This document shows positions 34,610 to 43,464 of a stretch of 64,000 bases of DNA, in pieces; the stretch's first letter is position 1, and the number at the start of each line of letters is the position of its first letter. The translations under genes were made by a program, and so were the position numbers. A model generated the notes under the pieces. That model was not told where the DNA came from. It saw only the letters and a list, made by a program, of their open reading frames with translations, and searched no databases. Origin of the DNA: Sphingomonas brevis. GTDB lineage: Bacteria > Pseudomonadota > Alphaproteobacteria > Sphingomonadales > Sphingomonadaceae. Location: NCBI RefSeq assembly GCF_023516505.1, contig NZ_JAMGBB010000001.1, positions 2,527,001-2,591,000 on the forward strand. Direction: 5' to 3'.

Positions 34610-35980
34610 TCAAAAGCTGAACTCGCCGTAGACCTGGCTCACATCGCCGTTCCACTCGCCATGGTAGCGGTCGAGCATCTTCTGAGCGAAAGTCTTGCCG
34701 CTGGCGACCACTTCGCGCAGCGGATCGAGGAAGCCGCCCTCATTGTCTCCGGCGGCGTTGAGTTCGGCCCGCTCGGTCAATCCCGCAGACGCGATATCGA
34801 GCACTTCCGCTGCCAGGTCGCGAACATTGCCACCGCCGGGAACCGGGGTGTCGAGCGCCTGGCGCGGGACCGCGTGGCGAAGCGTTTCGCGTTCCTCGAT
34901 CGACCAATGCTTCACGCGGTCCCACGCAGCATCAAGCGCGGTCGAGGAATATAGCAGCCCAACCCACAGGGCGGGGAGGGCGCAGATGCGACCCCAGCGG
35001 CCGCCGTCGGCGCCGCGCATCTCAAGGAAGCTCTTCAGGCGCACTTCGGGGAAGGCGGTCGAGAGATGGTCGGTCCAATCGGCGATTGTCGGCTTTTCGC
35101 CCGGCAGGACGGAGAGCTTTCCATCCAGGAAATCGCGGAAGCTGAGCCCTGCTGCATCGATATATTTGCCGTCCCGGAAGACAAAATACATCGGCACATC
35201 GAGCGCATAGTCGCAGTAGCGCTCGTAACCGAACCCATCCTCGAACACGAACGGCAACATTCCGGTTCGCGCGGGATCCGTATCCTCCCAGATGTGGCTG
35301 CGGAAACTCTGGTAGCCATTAGGCTTGCCTTCGGTGAAGGGCGAGTTGGCGAAGAGAGCTGTCGCGACCGGCTGCAGAGCCAGGCCAACCCGAAACTTCT
35401 TCACCATATCGGCTTCAGATGAATAGTCCAGATTCACCTGTATGGTACAAGTCCGAAGCATCATGTCGAGGCCGAGCGTACCGACCCGGGGCATGTGCCG
35501 GAGCATGATCTCGTACCGGCCCTTGGGCATGATCGGCAGGTCGCTTCGCGCCTTGTCGGGCCACATGCCGAGGCCGAGGAATCCGAGGCCGAGCCGGTCT
35601 CCGACCGCCTTGACCTGTTCGAGGTGCCGGCCGCTCTCTGCACAGCTCTGGTGAAGATCCATGAGCGGCGCGCCCGACAGTTCGAGCTGGCCGGCTGGCT
35701 CCAGGCTGATGGTGCCGTCCACGCCGGTCAGCGCGATGATCTTGCCATTTTCCTCGACCGGTCGCCATCCGAACTCGGTCAGGCCGACAAGCAGATCGCG
35801 GATGCCGCCGGGCTCGTCCCAGCTCGGTGCGCGGTGATCGCTCAGCCGATAGACGAACTTCTCATGTTCGGTGCCGATCCGCCACGCCTCGCGCTGCTTC
35901 TCTCCGCCCTGAAATACGGAGAGTAGATCGTCGCGGCTTTCGATCAGCGGGCTCGCCGAAAGGTCGGTGCGGGTAGTCAT
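34610..35980 (-). CDS. gshA: Glutamate-cysteine ligase, plant/alphaproteobacterial type
   Basis: A 456-residue enzyme for the first, rate-limiting step of glutathione synthesis, joining Glu to Cys with ATP. It belongs to the plant-like GCS2 class, not the enterobacterial class: RIGTEHEKFVYRLSDHRAPSWDE at the N-terminus, GTISLEPAGQLELSGAPL for the substrate pocket, MLRTCTIQVNLDYSSEADMVKKFRV and QSFRSHIWEDTDPARTGMLPFVFE. It lies 70 bp downstream of rsmE on the same strand. Two of the enzyme's redox-regulating Cys in plants are not obvious here. Confidence 0.94.
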   Translation of the reverse strand: MTTRTDLSASPLIESRDDLLSVFQGGEKQREAWRIGTEHEKFVYRLSDHRAPSWDEPGGIRDLLVGLTEFGWRPVEENGKIIALTGVDGTISLEPAGQLELSGAPLMDLHQSCAESGRHLEQVKAVGDRLGLGFLGLGMWPDKARSDLPIMPKGRYEIMLRHMPRVGTLGLDMMLRTCTIQVNLDYSSEADMVKKFRVGLALQPVATALFANSPFTEGKPNGYQSFRSHIWEDTDPARTGMLPFVFEDGFGYERYCDYALDVPMYFVFRDGKYIDAAGLSFRDFLDGKLSVLPGEKPTIADWTDHLSTAFPEVRLKSFLEMRGADGGRWGRICALPALWVGLLYSSTALDAAWDRVKHWSIEERETLRHAVPRQALDTPVPGGGNVRDLAAEVLDIASAGLTERAELNAAGDNEGGFLDPLREVVASGKTFAQKMLDRYHGEWNGDVSQVYGEFSF

Positions 35981-36050
35981 GCGGCGGCGGGCTTAGCGGC
36001 GCGGCGGAACCCGCGCCAGCCCTTCCTGCTTATGGTTGGCCCAGCCGGGC

Positions 36051-36791
36051 TTATTGCCAATCTCCGACAGCGGCCATCCAGGCGGCGACCGCAGCCAGTG
36101 CTGCGGTTTCGGCGCGAAGGATGCGTGGGCCAAGGCTGACCGGCAAGGCATTGGGCGCGGACCGGATCGCGGCCGCTTCGCCGGGGGTGAAACCGCCCTC
36201 GGGCCCGACGAGGACCAGCGCCGGGCCGGGCTTGAACGCTTTGGAAGCGGCCTCGCCGCCGGTTTCGTCGGCAAAGTAGAGCGTGCGGGCTGGGTCGCGC
36301 ACCTTGAGAAAGCTGTCCAGCTTCATCGCCTCGTCGATGTCGGCCAGCGCGGTACGGCCGCACTGCTCGGCCGCCTCGATGATGTGAGCGCGCATCCGGT
36401 CGAGATTCAATTTGTCGACGATCGTCCGTTGGCTGACAACGGGAAGCAGGCGCGCGACACCAAGCTCGACCGCCTTTTCGACCAGCCAGTCGACCCGGCC
36501 TTTCTTGACAGGTGCGAAGGCCAGCCAAAGGTCCGGCACCGCCTCTTGCGGACGAGTCGGCTCGTCGACCAGTAACGTCATCCGTTTCTTTCCGGCCTCG
36601 GCGATTGCGGCTAGCCATTCCCCGGACATCCCGTCGAACAACAGCAGTTGGTCGCCTTCCTTGAGGCGCATGACATTGCCAAGATAATTGGATTGGGCAG
36701 CGTCAAGCTCGACCCTCGCGCCGGCGCCGAGCGGCGCCGCGACATAAAGGCGTGGCAAGCTTTTTGGCGGCCAGGCGGGAGTGGCGGGCAT
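36051..36791 (-). CDS. rsmE: 16S rRNA m3U1498 methyltransferase RsmE
   Basis: A 246-residue SPOUT methyltransferase that N3-methylates U1498 in the ribosomal decoding region. The N-terminal PUA-like domain starts RLYVAAPLGAGARVELDAAQ. The C-terminal knot has ALVLVGPEGGFTPGEAAAI and VSLGPRILRAETAALAAVA. The open frame could start at a GTG (36800), but the ATG at 36791 is preferred. It heads the rsmE-gshA pair. Confidence 0.92.
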   Translation of the reverse strand: MPATPAWPPKSLPRLYVAAPLGAGARVELDAAQSNYLGNVMRLKEGDQLLLFDGMSGEWLAAIAEAGKKRMTLLVDEPTRPQEAVPDLWLAFAPVKKGRVDWLVEKAVELGVARLLPVVSQRTIVDKLNLDRMRAHIIEAAEQCGRTALADIDEAMKLDSFLKVRDPARTLYFADETGGEAASKAFKPGPALVLVGPEGGFTPGEAAAIRSAPNALPVSLGPRILRAETAALAAVAAWMAAVGDWQ

Positions 36792-36936
36792 TTCCCTCAC
36801 TATCGTCTTTCCCGCGGAAGCGGGAACCCAGATTTTTCTTTGCTCGCGCTAGGTCCCATGATGAAAACCAGGGCCATGTGGGGCATGGTCCGTTTTCATC
36901 ATTTCGCGGCGATGACGAAGCGGGTTAGTTAGACCC

Positions 36937-37638
36937 ATGCCCATCGACCTCATCTGCCTCGATGCCGACGACACGCTCTGGCACAATATGCGTTTCTTCC
37001 ACGAGACTCAGGACGCGCTGGTGCGGATGCTTGAGCCGTTCGCCGACGCCGGCATCGCCCGGTCCGCACTGGAAGCTTGCGAGATCCGTAACCTGAACCT
37101 GTTCGGATACGGAGCCAAGGCATTCACCCTGTCGATGATCGAGACGGCGCTGGAGCTTGGCGGCGATGAGGTGCCGGCCTCCGTCATCCGCGACATATTG
37201 GATGCGGGTAAAGCGCTTCACGCCCATCCGGTCGAGCTGTTCGACGGCATCGAGGAGACGCTGGTTGCGCTCTCCGACCGGGCGCGGCTGGTGCTGGTGA
37301 CCAAGGGCGACCTGTTCCATCAGGAGGCAAAGCTCGCCGCATCGGGGCTCGGCGACCATTTCTCGGGCATCGAGATCGTCAGCGACAAGCAGGCCGCCAC
37401 CTTTGCCGGAATTTTCCAGCGCAACGGGGTCGAACCGTCGGAAGCGCTGATGGCCGGGGATTCGATGAGATCCGACGTGTTCCCGGCACTCGAGGTGGGT
37501 GCCTGGGCGGCCTATATCCCGCAGCCGCTCGGCTGGAGCCATGAGCAGCGGCCCGCGCCTGCCGACCATCCGCGCTTCATCGAATTGCCGTCGCTGGCTG
37601 CGCTGGTGAACTGGCTCGATCGCGCCGAGGCGGCGTGA
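36937..37638 (+). CDS. HAD-superfamily hydrolase
   Basis: A 233-residue HAD phosphatase. Motif I is LICLDADDTLW with the nucleophile Asp and general acid Asp, motif II is VLVTKGD (Thr), the motif III Lys is in SDKQAATF, and motif IV is LMAGDSMRSDVFPALEVG. It acts on a small phosphate ester in the cytosol; the substrate is unknown. It shares four bases (GTGA) with the start of ubiA, so they are translationally coupled, but a role in ubiquinone synthesis is not established. Confidence 0.85.
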   Translation: MPIDLICLDADDTLWHNMRFFHETQDALVRMLEPFADAGIARSALEACEIRNLNLFGYGAKAFTLSMIETALELGGDEVPASVIRDILDAGKALHAHPVELFDGIEETLVALSDRARLVLVTKGDLFHQEAKLAASGLGDHFSGIEIVSDKQAATFAGIFQRNGVEPSEALMAGDSMRSDVFPALEVGAWAAYIPQPLGWSHEQRPAPADHPRFIELPSLAALVNWLDRAEAA

Positions 37639-38543
37639 CGGACCTCGTTCCGGATAGCGAGCGGACGGGACTCATCGGCGCATTGCCGACGGCAATGCGG
37701 CCCTACGCATCGCTAATGCGGATCGATCGGCCAATCGGAACCTGGCTGCTCTATTGGCCCTGCGCCTGGAGCGTGGCGCTCGCTGGCGTGCAGGGCGAGT
37801 GGATACTCTATGGCTGGCTACTTCTCGGGGCCTTTGCAATGCGCTCGGCGGGCTGCGTCTATAACGATATCGTCGATCGCGACCTCGACCGGCGGGTCGA
37901 GCGGACCCGGCTGCGGCCGCTGGCATCGGGGCGGGTCTCTCCCGCGGCGGCCTGGGTGCTGGCCATTGGACTGTCGCTGATTGGCCTGGTCGTGCTTCTA
38001 CAATTGCCGCGGGTCGCCCAGGCCGTCGCGCTGATCAGCATTTTCCCGGTCGCGGCCTATCCCTTCATGAAGCGCATCACCTGGTGGCCGCAGGCCTGGC
38101 TCGGGCTGGTGTTCAGCTGGGGCGCGCTGGTCGGGTGGCCGGCCGTAACCGGAAGGTTCGAGCTTCCCGCGCTCGTCCTGTGGCTCGGCAGTATCTTCTG
38201 GGTGATTGGCTATGACACGCTTTACGCGATCCAGGACATCGAGGACGACGAGCTGGTCGGCGTAAAGTCGAGCGCTCGCGCACTGGGCTCGAACGCCAGG
38301 ATCGGTGTCGGAGTCTGCTATCTTCTGGCCGTGGCCGGCTGGGCGGCTGCGCTCTGGCTGGTCCGGCCAGACTGGTTCGCCCTGTTGGCCCTGTTGCCCG
38401 GCGCAATCCATCTTGCTGTTCAAGTCGCCAGGGCCAATCCCAACAATGGAGCCAAGGCGCTCGCCCTGTTCCGGTCGAACCGGTTCACGGGGCTTCTTCT
38501 GTTCGCCGGCTTCCTCGTCGTCGGCTTGTCGTCGGCCGGTTGA
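37635..38543 (+). CDS. ubiA: 4-hydroxybenzoate polyprenyltransferase UbiA
   Basis: A 302-residue integral-membrane prenyltransferase that attaches the polyprenyl tail to 4-hydroxybenzoate in ubiquinone synthesis. The two Asp-rich sites are intact: NDIVDRDLDRRVERTRLRPL (first, with Mg-diphosphate) and YDTLYAIQDIEDDELVGVKSSA (second). About eight membrane helices are visible. It starts at a GTG that overlaps the upstream TGA stop, and the family start (MRIDRPIGTWLLYWPC) lies in frame soon after. pmbA follows 18 bp later. Confidence 0.93.
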   Translation: MTDLVPDSERTGLIGALPTAMRPYASLMRIDRPIGTWLLYWPCAWSVALAGVQGEWILYGWLLLGAFAMRSAGCVYNDIVDRDLDRRVERTRLRPLASGRVSPAAAWVLAIGLSLIGLVVLLQLPRVAQAVALISIFPVAAYPFMKRITWWPQAWLGLVFSWGALVGWPAVTGRFELPALVLWLGSIFWVIGYDTLYAIQDIEDDELVGVKSSARALGSNARIGVGVCYLLAVAGWAAALWLVRPDWFALLALLPGAIHLAVQVARANPNNGAKALALFRSNRFTGLLLFAGFLVVGLSSAG

Positions 38544-38561
38544 GCGCCTAACCGCACCGCC

Positions 38562-39908
38562 ATGCTTTCCCCCGCAGCTGCCCGTGACCGGGCCGTCTCA
38601 CTCATCGAACAGGCACGCAAGCAGGGCGCCGATGCGGCCGATGCAGTCTATGTCGGCGAACGATCGCAAGGCGTCAGCGTCCGTCTCGGCGCGCTCGAGG
38701 ATGTCCACCGCAGCGAGGGCGAGGAAATCGGCCTTCGGGTGTTCGTCGGCAAGCGGAGCGCAACCATCGCCTCGTCCGACCTGTCGCCGGATGCGTTGGC
38801 GGCGCTGGTCGAACGTTCGCTGGCGATGGCCGGTGAAGCGCCCGAGGACCAATATGCTGGGCTGGCGCCCGAAGAACTTCTGTTCCGGGGCAACCCCATC
38901 GACCTAGATCTCGATGACGGCGGCGATCCCGACCCCGCCGAGCTAAAGCAGCGGGCGCTGGCCGCGGAGGACGCCGCTCGATCGATTGACGGCGTTACCA
39001 ACAGCAACGGCTCCAGCGCCTCGGCGTCGGCCTCGATTTTTGCGATCGCCACCAGCGCCGGTTTCTCAGGCGCGACCCGTGCAACCGGCTACAGCAATTC
39101 GGCGAGCGTGGTCGCCGGGGAAGCGGGGGCGATGCAGCGCGATTATGCCTGGCACTCCGCGCGTCACTGCGACGATCTTGAAGCGCCCAATGAGATTGGC
39201 ACCCGCGCAGGTGAGCGTGCCGTGGCGCGCCTTGCGCCGGTCAGCATCAAGGCGGGCCCAATGCCGGTGCTGTTCGATCCGCGAGTCGCCACGACCTTGC
39301 TTGGTCATTTCGTCGCCGCGATCAGCGCCGCCGCAATCGCCCGCCAATCGAGCTTTCTGCTCGACGCGCTCGAAACTCAGCTATTCGCCCCTGGAGTCAC
39401 CATCCATGACGATCCGTTCCGTCAGCGCGGCCTCAGAAGCCGCGCATTCGACGGGGAAGGGCTGCCGGTCAAACCGATGGACCTGGTCAGTGACGGGGTT
39501 CTGACGACATGGCTGGCGGAAAGCGCGTCGGCACGCCAGCTCGGGATTGAGCCCACGGGCCATGCGGTGCGCGGAGTGTCGGGTGCTCCGGGCGCGGGGC
39601 CTTCCAATCTTTATTTCCAATCCGGCAAACGTAGCCGCGAAGAAATGATTGCCGATATCAAACATGGCATCCTGGTCACCGAGCTGATCGGGCAGGGGGT
39701 CAACGGGGTTACCGGTGACTATTCGCGCGGGGCTGCGGGCTTCCTGATCAGCAATGGCGAAATAGGTCCGGCAGTCGGGGAGATCACCATTGCCTCGAAC
39801 CTCAAGCAGATGTTCGCGATCCTGGAGCCCGCTAACGACCTGCGTTTCCGGCGCGGCGTCGACAGCCCGACGCTACTGGTGCCGCAAATGACGGTGGCAA
39901 GTGGCTGA
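38562..39908 (+). CDS. TldD/PmbA family protein (PmbA-like)
   Basis: A 448-residue protein of the TldD/TldE(PmbA) family, which in other bacteria forms a heterodimer that cleaves peptides and proteins in the cytosol (microcin B17 maturation, CcdA degradation). It is the PmbA-type partner: the TldD metal motif HExxxH is not seen, while SDLSPDALAALVERSLAMAGEAPEDQYAGL and QGVNGVTGDYSRGAAGFLISNGEI match PmbA. A TldD partner is not in the window. The gene lies after HAD-ubiA on the same strand. Confidence 0.88.
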   Translation: MLSPAAARDRAVSLIEQARKQGADAADAVYVGERSQGVSVRLGALEDVHRSEGEEIGLRVFVGKRSATIASSDLSPDALAALVERSLAMAGEAPEDQYAGLAPEELLFRGNPIDLDLDDGGDPDPAELKQRALAAEDAARSIDGVTNSNGSSASASASIFAIATSAGFSGATRATGYSNSASVVAGEAGAMQRDYAWHSARHCDDLEAPNEIGTRAGERAVARLAPVSIKAGPMPVLFDPRVATTLLGHFVAAISAAAIARQSSFLLDALETQLFAPGVTIHDDPFRQRGLRSRAFDGEGLPVKPMDLVSDGVLTTWLAESASARQLGIEPTGHAVRGVSGAPGAGPSNLYFQSGKRSREEMIADIKHGILVTELIGQGVNGVTGDYSRGAAGFLISNGEIGPAVGEITIASNLKQMFAILEPANDLRFRRGVDSPTLLVPQMTVASG

Positions 39909-39911
39909 AGC

Positions 39912-40775
39912 CTAGTCGTCGTGATGCTTCTGTTGGCCCGGCGGACCTTCGCCGGGTGCCCAGAAGACGTGGGTGACCTTCTTACTCTTTGCCAGTTGCT
40001 TGACGAAGACATCCGGGCGGCCCTTGCCGTCATAGTGTATCGCCGAGCCCCATTCCGCCGGGCTGTCGCCAGGCTCATTTTCCAATCCGGGCGGCGTCGT
40101 CGGCGCCCGGCCCGGAACGCGCGCGCCGAAATTCGTGGTCTGCGCCGAGGAAGTGTTGGTTGAATCGACGTGCGAGTAGATCGCGGCCAGCTGGTCATAA
40201 TCGTGCTGGTTCGGATGCATGTTGCTGGGCCCATAGGCTCCGCCGCCGTCGGGATCATTGGTATAATCCATGCAGCTGCCCAGATTGGGCGGATCGAACT
40301 GCTCGTTCTGGTGGGCCAGCCCGAAATCATGTCCGATTTCCTGGCAGGCGACGAGCGCGCGCCAGGGTGCAGTATTGTACGGCGCCAGGTCGTGATAGCT
40401 GTCGTTAAGCTTGGTCGTGGCCTGGGTGATATGGCTGCCATTTAGCCAGATGCTGGCGATGCCAAGCCAGCCGCGCTGTCCATAGGCCGCGTTGCAGACC
40501 AGAATTTTGCCCGGGATCGCGGTACATTTCTTGGCAATGACGCCGGTTGCGGCCTTCTGCGTCAGGCTAAGCACAGGGGATTGTTCCCAGTCGCTGACCG
40601 ACGTTCCGACGGAGGATCCCCATTTCGAAGTCGTGATCGCCGTCATGACGTCCAGCTTGAGGGGATTGCTGGTCCGAGCCCAATGATAACCGCCCCAACT
40701 ATGGTTGGCGAATGCGGGATTGAGAGCCACCACCGCGCCCGACAGTAGCGCGGCACGCACGATCAGTCGTTTCAT
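39912..40775 (-). CDS. Secreted matrixin-like metalloprotease relative with altered zinc motif
   Basis: A 287-residue protein with a signal peptide (LIVRAALLSGAVVALNPAFA). Residues 145-155 read QEIGHDFGLAH, the metzincin motif HExxHxxGxxH with Gln145 in place of the first zinc His; Glu146, His149, Gly152 and His155 remain. A Met-turn follows (CMDY, Met169). The codon at 40341-40343 is CAG on the gene strand, not a misread CAC/CAT. It may bind zinc through two His plus Gln, or be inactive. The C-terminal third is rich in Pro, Ser and Thr. Confidence 0.75.
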   Translation of the reverse strand: MKRLIVRAALLSGAVVALNPAFANHSWGGYHWARTSNPLKLDVMTAITTSKWGSSVGTSVSDWEQSPVLSLTQKAATGVIAKKCTAIPGKILVCNAAYGQRGWLGIASIWLNGSHITQATTKLNDSYHDLAPYNTAPWRALVACQEIGHDFGLAHQNEQFDPPNLGSCMDYTNDPDGGGAYGPSNMHPNQHDYDQLAAIYSHVDSTNTSSAQTTNFGARVPGRAPTTPPGLENEPGDSPAEWGSAIHYDGKGRPDVFVKQLAKSKKVTHVFWAPGEGPPGQQKHHDD

Positions 40776-40873
40776 CGCTTGCCCCTCGGCCGGTGAATGA
40801 CCCCTGCGCCGCCCTGACCGGCCCCCGATAGGCCGCGCATCCGAGCGGAAGGTCTGCCGAATCTACTTTTGAG

Positions 40874-41311
40874 TCAAGCGACTGGATTTAAAGGAGCAAT
40901 TCCCAGTTTTGGGATTTCGATCGCCGGACAGCGGTCCATCACCACTTTGAGCCCCGCCGCTTCCGCGCGGGCGGCCGCGGCATCGTCGACCACGCCAAGC
41001 TGCATCCACACCGCCTTGGCCCCGGCCGCGATGGCCTGATCGACCGCCTCGCCGGCAAATTCCGACCGGCGGAAGATGTCGACGATGTCGATCGGCTCGC
41101 CGATCTGGGCAAGCTCGCGCCAGACATATTCGCCGTGGATATGCTCGCCGGTGATCTGCGGATTGACCGGGATGACCCGGTAACCTTGGCCCTGGAGAAA
41201 GCTCATCACCCGGTTCGACGGGCGATTGGGCCGGTCCGATGCCCCGACCATCGCAATGGTGCGGGCGCCAAGCAAAAGCTCCGCAATATCCCCGTCGGCG
41301 GTCAGCGGCAT
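40874..41311 (-). CDS. CoA-binding domain protein (YccU-like)
   Basis: A 145-residue Rossmann-type CoA-binding domain protein. RTIAMVGASDRPNRPSNRVMSFLQGQGYRVIPVNP is the family signature, and VDIVDIFRRSEFAGEAVDQAI follows. Cys in VVMDRCPAIEI sits near the end as in other members. The physiological role of this family is not established. It is 27 bp downstream of mrp on the same strand. Confidence 0.85.
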   Translation of the reverse strand: MPLTADGDIAELLLGARTIAMVGASDRPNRPSNRVMSFLQGQGYRVIPVNPQITGEHIHGEYVWRELAQIGEPIDIVDIFRRSEFAGEAVDQAIAAGAKAVWMQLGVVDDAAAARAEAAGLKVVMDRCPAIEIPKLGIAPLNPVA

Positions 41312-41338
41312 GGCAGTCCTCCTGAATGCATCAATGCT

Positions 41339-42301
41339 TCAGGTGGCAACTTTCTCCAGCTCTTCAAGCAGGCGGCGGGCCAGGGCTGCAAAGGCGTCGG
41401 CGGCCGGTCCGTGCTCGGCAGCCGGCGGCCGGCCTGCGTCAGAGGCCTCGCGCAGGCTGGGCGAAAGCGGCAGGCGACCAAGAAAGGGAACGCCCAATTT
41501 GGCAGCCGAAGTCTCGGCACCGCCGTGCCCGAAGGGATCGCTGCTCTCACCGCAATGTGGGCATTGGTAGCCGGCCATATTTTCAATCACGCCAAGCACC
41601 GGCACGCTTGTCTTGCCGAACAGGTCGATCGCCCGCGTTGCATCGATCAGTGACAGGTCCTGGGGCGTGGAGACGATCACCGCGCCCGCGGGCCGCGACT
41701 TCTGGACCAGCGACAGCTGAACGTCGCCGGTCCCCGGGGGCAGGTCGATCAGGATGATTTCGGTATCGCCCCAGTCGCCCTCAACCAGCTGATTGAGTGC
41801 GCCCGACGCCATCGGGCCGCGCCACGCCAGCGCCTGGCCGGGGGGCACCAACTGCCCGACCGACAGCAGCTTTACCCCCTGGACTTCGATCGGCACCAGC
41901 TTGTCATTCTCGGCGTGGGGCTTTTCGTTCGTTCCGAGCAGCGTCGGCTGCGACGGGCCATAGATGTCGGCATCGACGATCCCAACCTTCCTGCCCATCC
42001 GCGCCAGGCTTATTGCGAGATTGGTCGTGAGCGTCGACTTGCCGACGCCGCCCTTGCCCGATCCGATCGCAATATAGGTTCGGCCGGGTTTGGAAGCGGT
42101 CAGTGCTACCCGGGCTTCGCGAATGCCGGGCAGCGACACAGCTCCGTCTTTTAGCCTTTTTTCCAAAGCGCTGCGTTCAGGATCATTAAGTCCTGACGCA
42201 TCCGCAACGATTGTTACAATGTCGCCGACCAGCTTTCGAGACCGGATTCGGTCCGCGTCGGGCAGATCGTCCAAGCTATTTAGAAGTTCGTCAGCGGCCA
42301 T
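41339..42301 (-). CDS. mrp: Mrp/NBP35 family iron-sulphur cluster carrier ATPase
   Basis: A 320-residue P-loop protein (Mrp/ApbC) that binds and passes on Fe-S clusters. The deviant Walker A is GSGKGGVGKSTLTTNLA, Switch I is VGIVDADIYGPSQP, Walker B-like PPGTGDVQLSL follows, and the cluster-binding pair is CPHC in YQCPHCGESS. The first 90 residues are the MIP18-like domain (SLPGIREARVALTASKPG). It diverges from hflK with a 71-bp gap. Confidence 0.93.
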   Translation of the reverse strand: MAADELLNSLDDLPDADRIRSRKLVGDIVTIVADASGLNDPERSALEKRLKDGAVSLPGIREARVALTASKPGRTYIAIGSGKGGVGKSTLTTNLAISLARMGRKVGIVDADIYGPSQPTLLGTNEKPHAENDKLVPIEVQGVKLLSVGQLVPPGQALAWRGPMASGALNQLVEGDWGDTEIILIDLPPGTGDVQLSLVQKSRPAGAVIVSTPQDLSLIDATRAIDLFGKTSVPVLGVIENMAGYQCPHCGESSDPFGHGGAETSAAKLGVPFLGRLPLSPSLREASDAGRPPAAEHGPAADAFAALARRLLEELEKVAT

Positions 42302-42372
42302 GTCGGGCGCCCTTAATCGCCTTTTCGACAGGCGGCACTGTTTTTCGGCGAAACCCTACTTATTATGGGGCC

Positions 42373-43464
42373 ATGTCGATTTTATCCGGGTGGGGCGCCC
42401 GCGGGCGTGCCTTTTTCAGCGACAACAAGGGTCCATGGGGTTCGCCTCCGGGCTCTGGCGGTGACGATCCGCCTCCCGGCGACGAGCCGGCAGGACCCTG
42501 GGGCGAGCCGCCCAAGAAGCGAGGAGGCCGTCCCGCGCCGGTGACTTCGCTCGACGATTTCCTGAAGCGCAGCCGGGGGCGGTTGGGCGGCGGAGGACCC
42601 GGAGGCGGCGGCATCAGCTTCGGCGGCCGGCCAAACGGATCGCTGATATTTTGGGCCGCCGTTGCCCTGGCGGCGCTTTGGATGCTGGTGACCACAATGC
42701 ACCGAATTGCCCCGGAGGAGCGCGGGGTTGTGACTCGCTTCGGCCGTTACAGCCATACGCTGGCGCCCGGTATAGGCCTGACGCTGCCGTCGCCGATCGA
42801 CCGGGTGCAAAAGGTCAACGTCGGCGAGACCCGTAACATCGACATCGGTTCGGCCGCCGAGGAAACGCTGATGCTGACCGGCGACCAGAACATCATCGAC
42901 ATCGCCTACCAGGTCCGCTGGCTGATCCGCGACCCCGAGCAATTTCTCTACGAGCTGGCCGAACCCGAGGAGACGATCCGGCAGGTGGCGGAAAGCTCCA
43001 TGCGGCAGATCGTCGCCCAGGTGACCCTGCAGGACGCGATCGGCGTCAAGCGCGGCGACATCGAATCGCGGGTGCAGGAAGAGATGCAGCAAACCCTCGA
43101 CGGCTATCAGTCCGGAGTGGTGATCCAGGGCATCGCAATTCGCCAGGCGGATCCGCCGGCGGCGGTCAATGACGCCTTCAAGGAGGTCAATGCCGCCCAG
43201 CAGAAGGCTCAGAGCTATATCAACCAGGCCAATGCCTATGCGCTGCAGTTGCGGCAGAAGGCGCAGGGTGACGCGACCGCGTTCGAGAAAGTTTACGAGC
43301 AGTACAAGCTGGCGCCGGGGGTGACCAAGCGGCGCATGTATTATGAAACGATGGAGCGAATCCTGCAGAACGTCGACAAGACCATCGTCGAGACGCCGGG
43401 GGTGACGCCTTATTTGCCGCTCGGCGAACTTCGGCGCAGCACGCCAAAGGCGACCGAGCAATGA
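42373..43464 (+). CDS. hflK: HflK, membrane regulator of the FtsH protease
   Basis: A 363-residue SPFH-domain protein. The Gly/Pro-rich N-terminus (GGGGPGGGGISFGGRPNG) is followed by one membrane helix (LIFWAAVALAALWMLVT) and the prohibitin-like SPFH domain (ERGVVTRFGRYSHTLAPGIGLTLP). A helical tail follows with VNAAQQKAQSYINQANAYALQ. With HflC it forms a large cage around FtsH and limits its access to membrane proteins. The start at 42373 fits the family start; the frame continues upstream only as antisense to mrp. It overlaps hflC by four bases. Confidence 0.94.
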   Translation: MSILSGWGARGRAFFSDNKGPWGSPPGSGGDDPPPGDEPAGPWGEPPKKRGGRPAPVTSLDDFLKRSRGRLGGGGPGGGGISFGGRPNGSLIFWAAVALAALWMLVTTMHRIAPEERGVVTRFGRYSHTLAPGIGLTLPSPIDRVQKVNVGETRNIDIGSAAEETLMLTGDQNIIDIAYQVRWLIRDPEQFLYELAEPEETIRQVAESSMRQIVAQVTLQDAIGVKRGDIESRVQEEMQQTLDGYQSGVVIQGIAIRQADPPAAVNDAFKEVNAAQQKAQSYINQANAYALQLRQKAQGDATAFEKVYEQYKLAPGVTKRRMYYETMERILQNVDKTIVETPGVTPYLPLGELRRSTPKATEQ

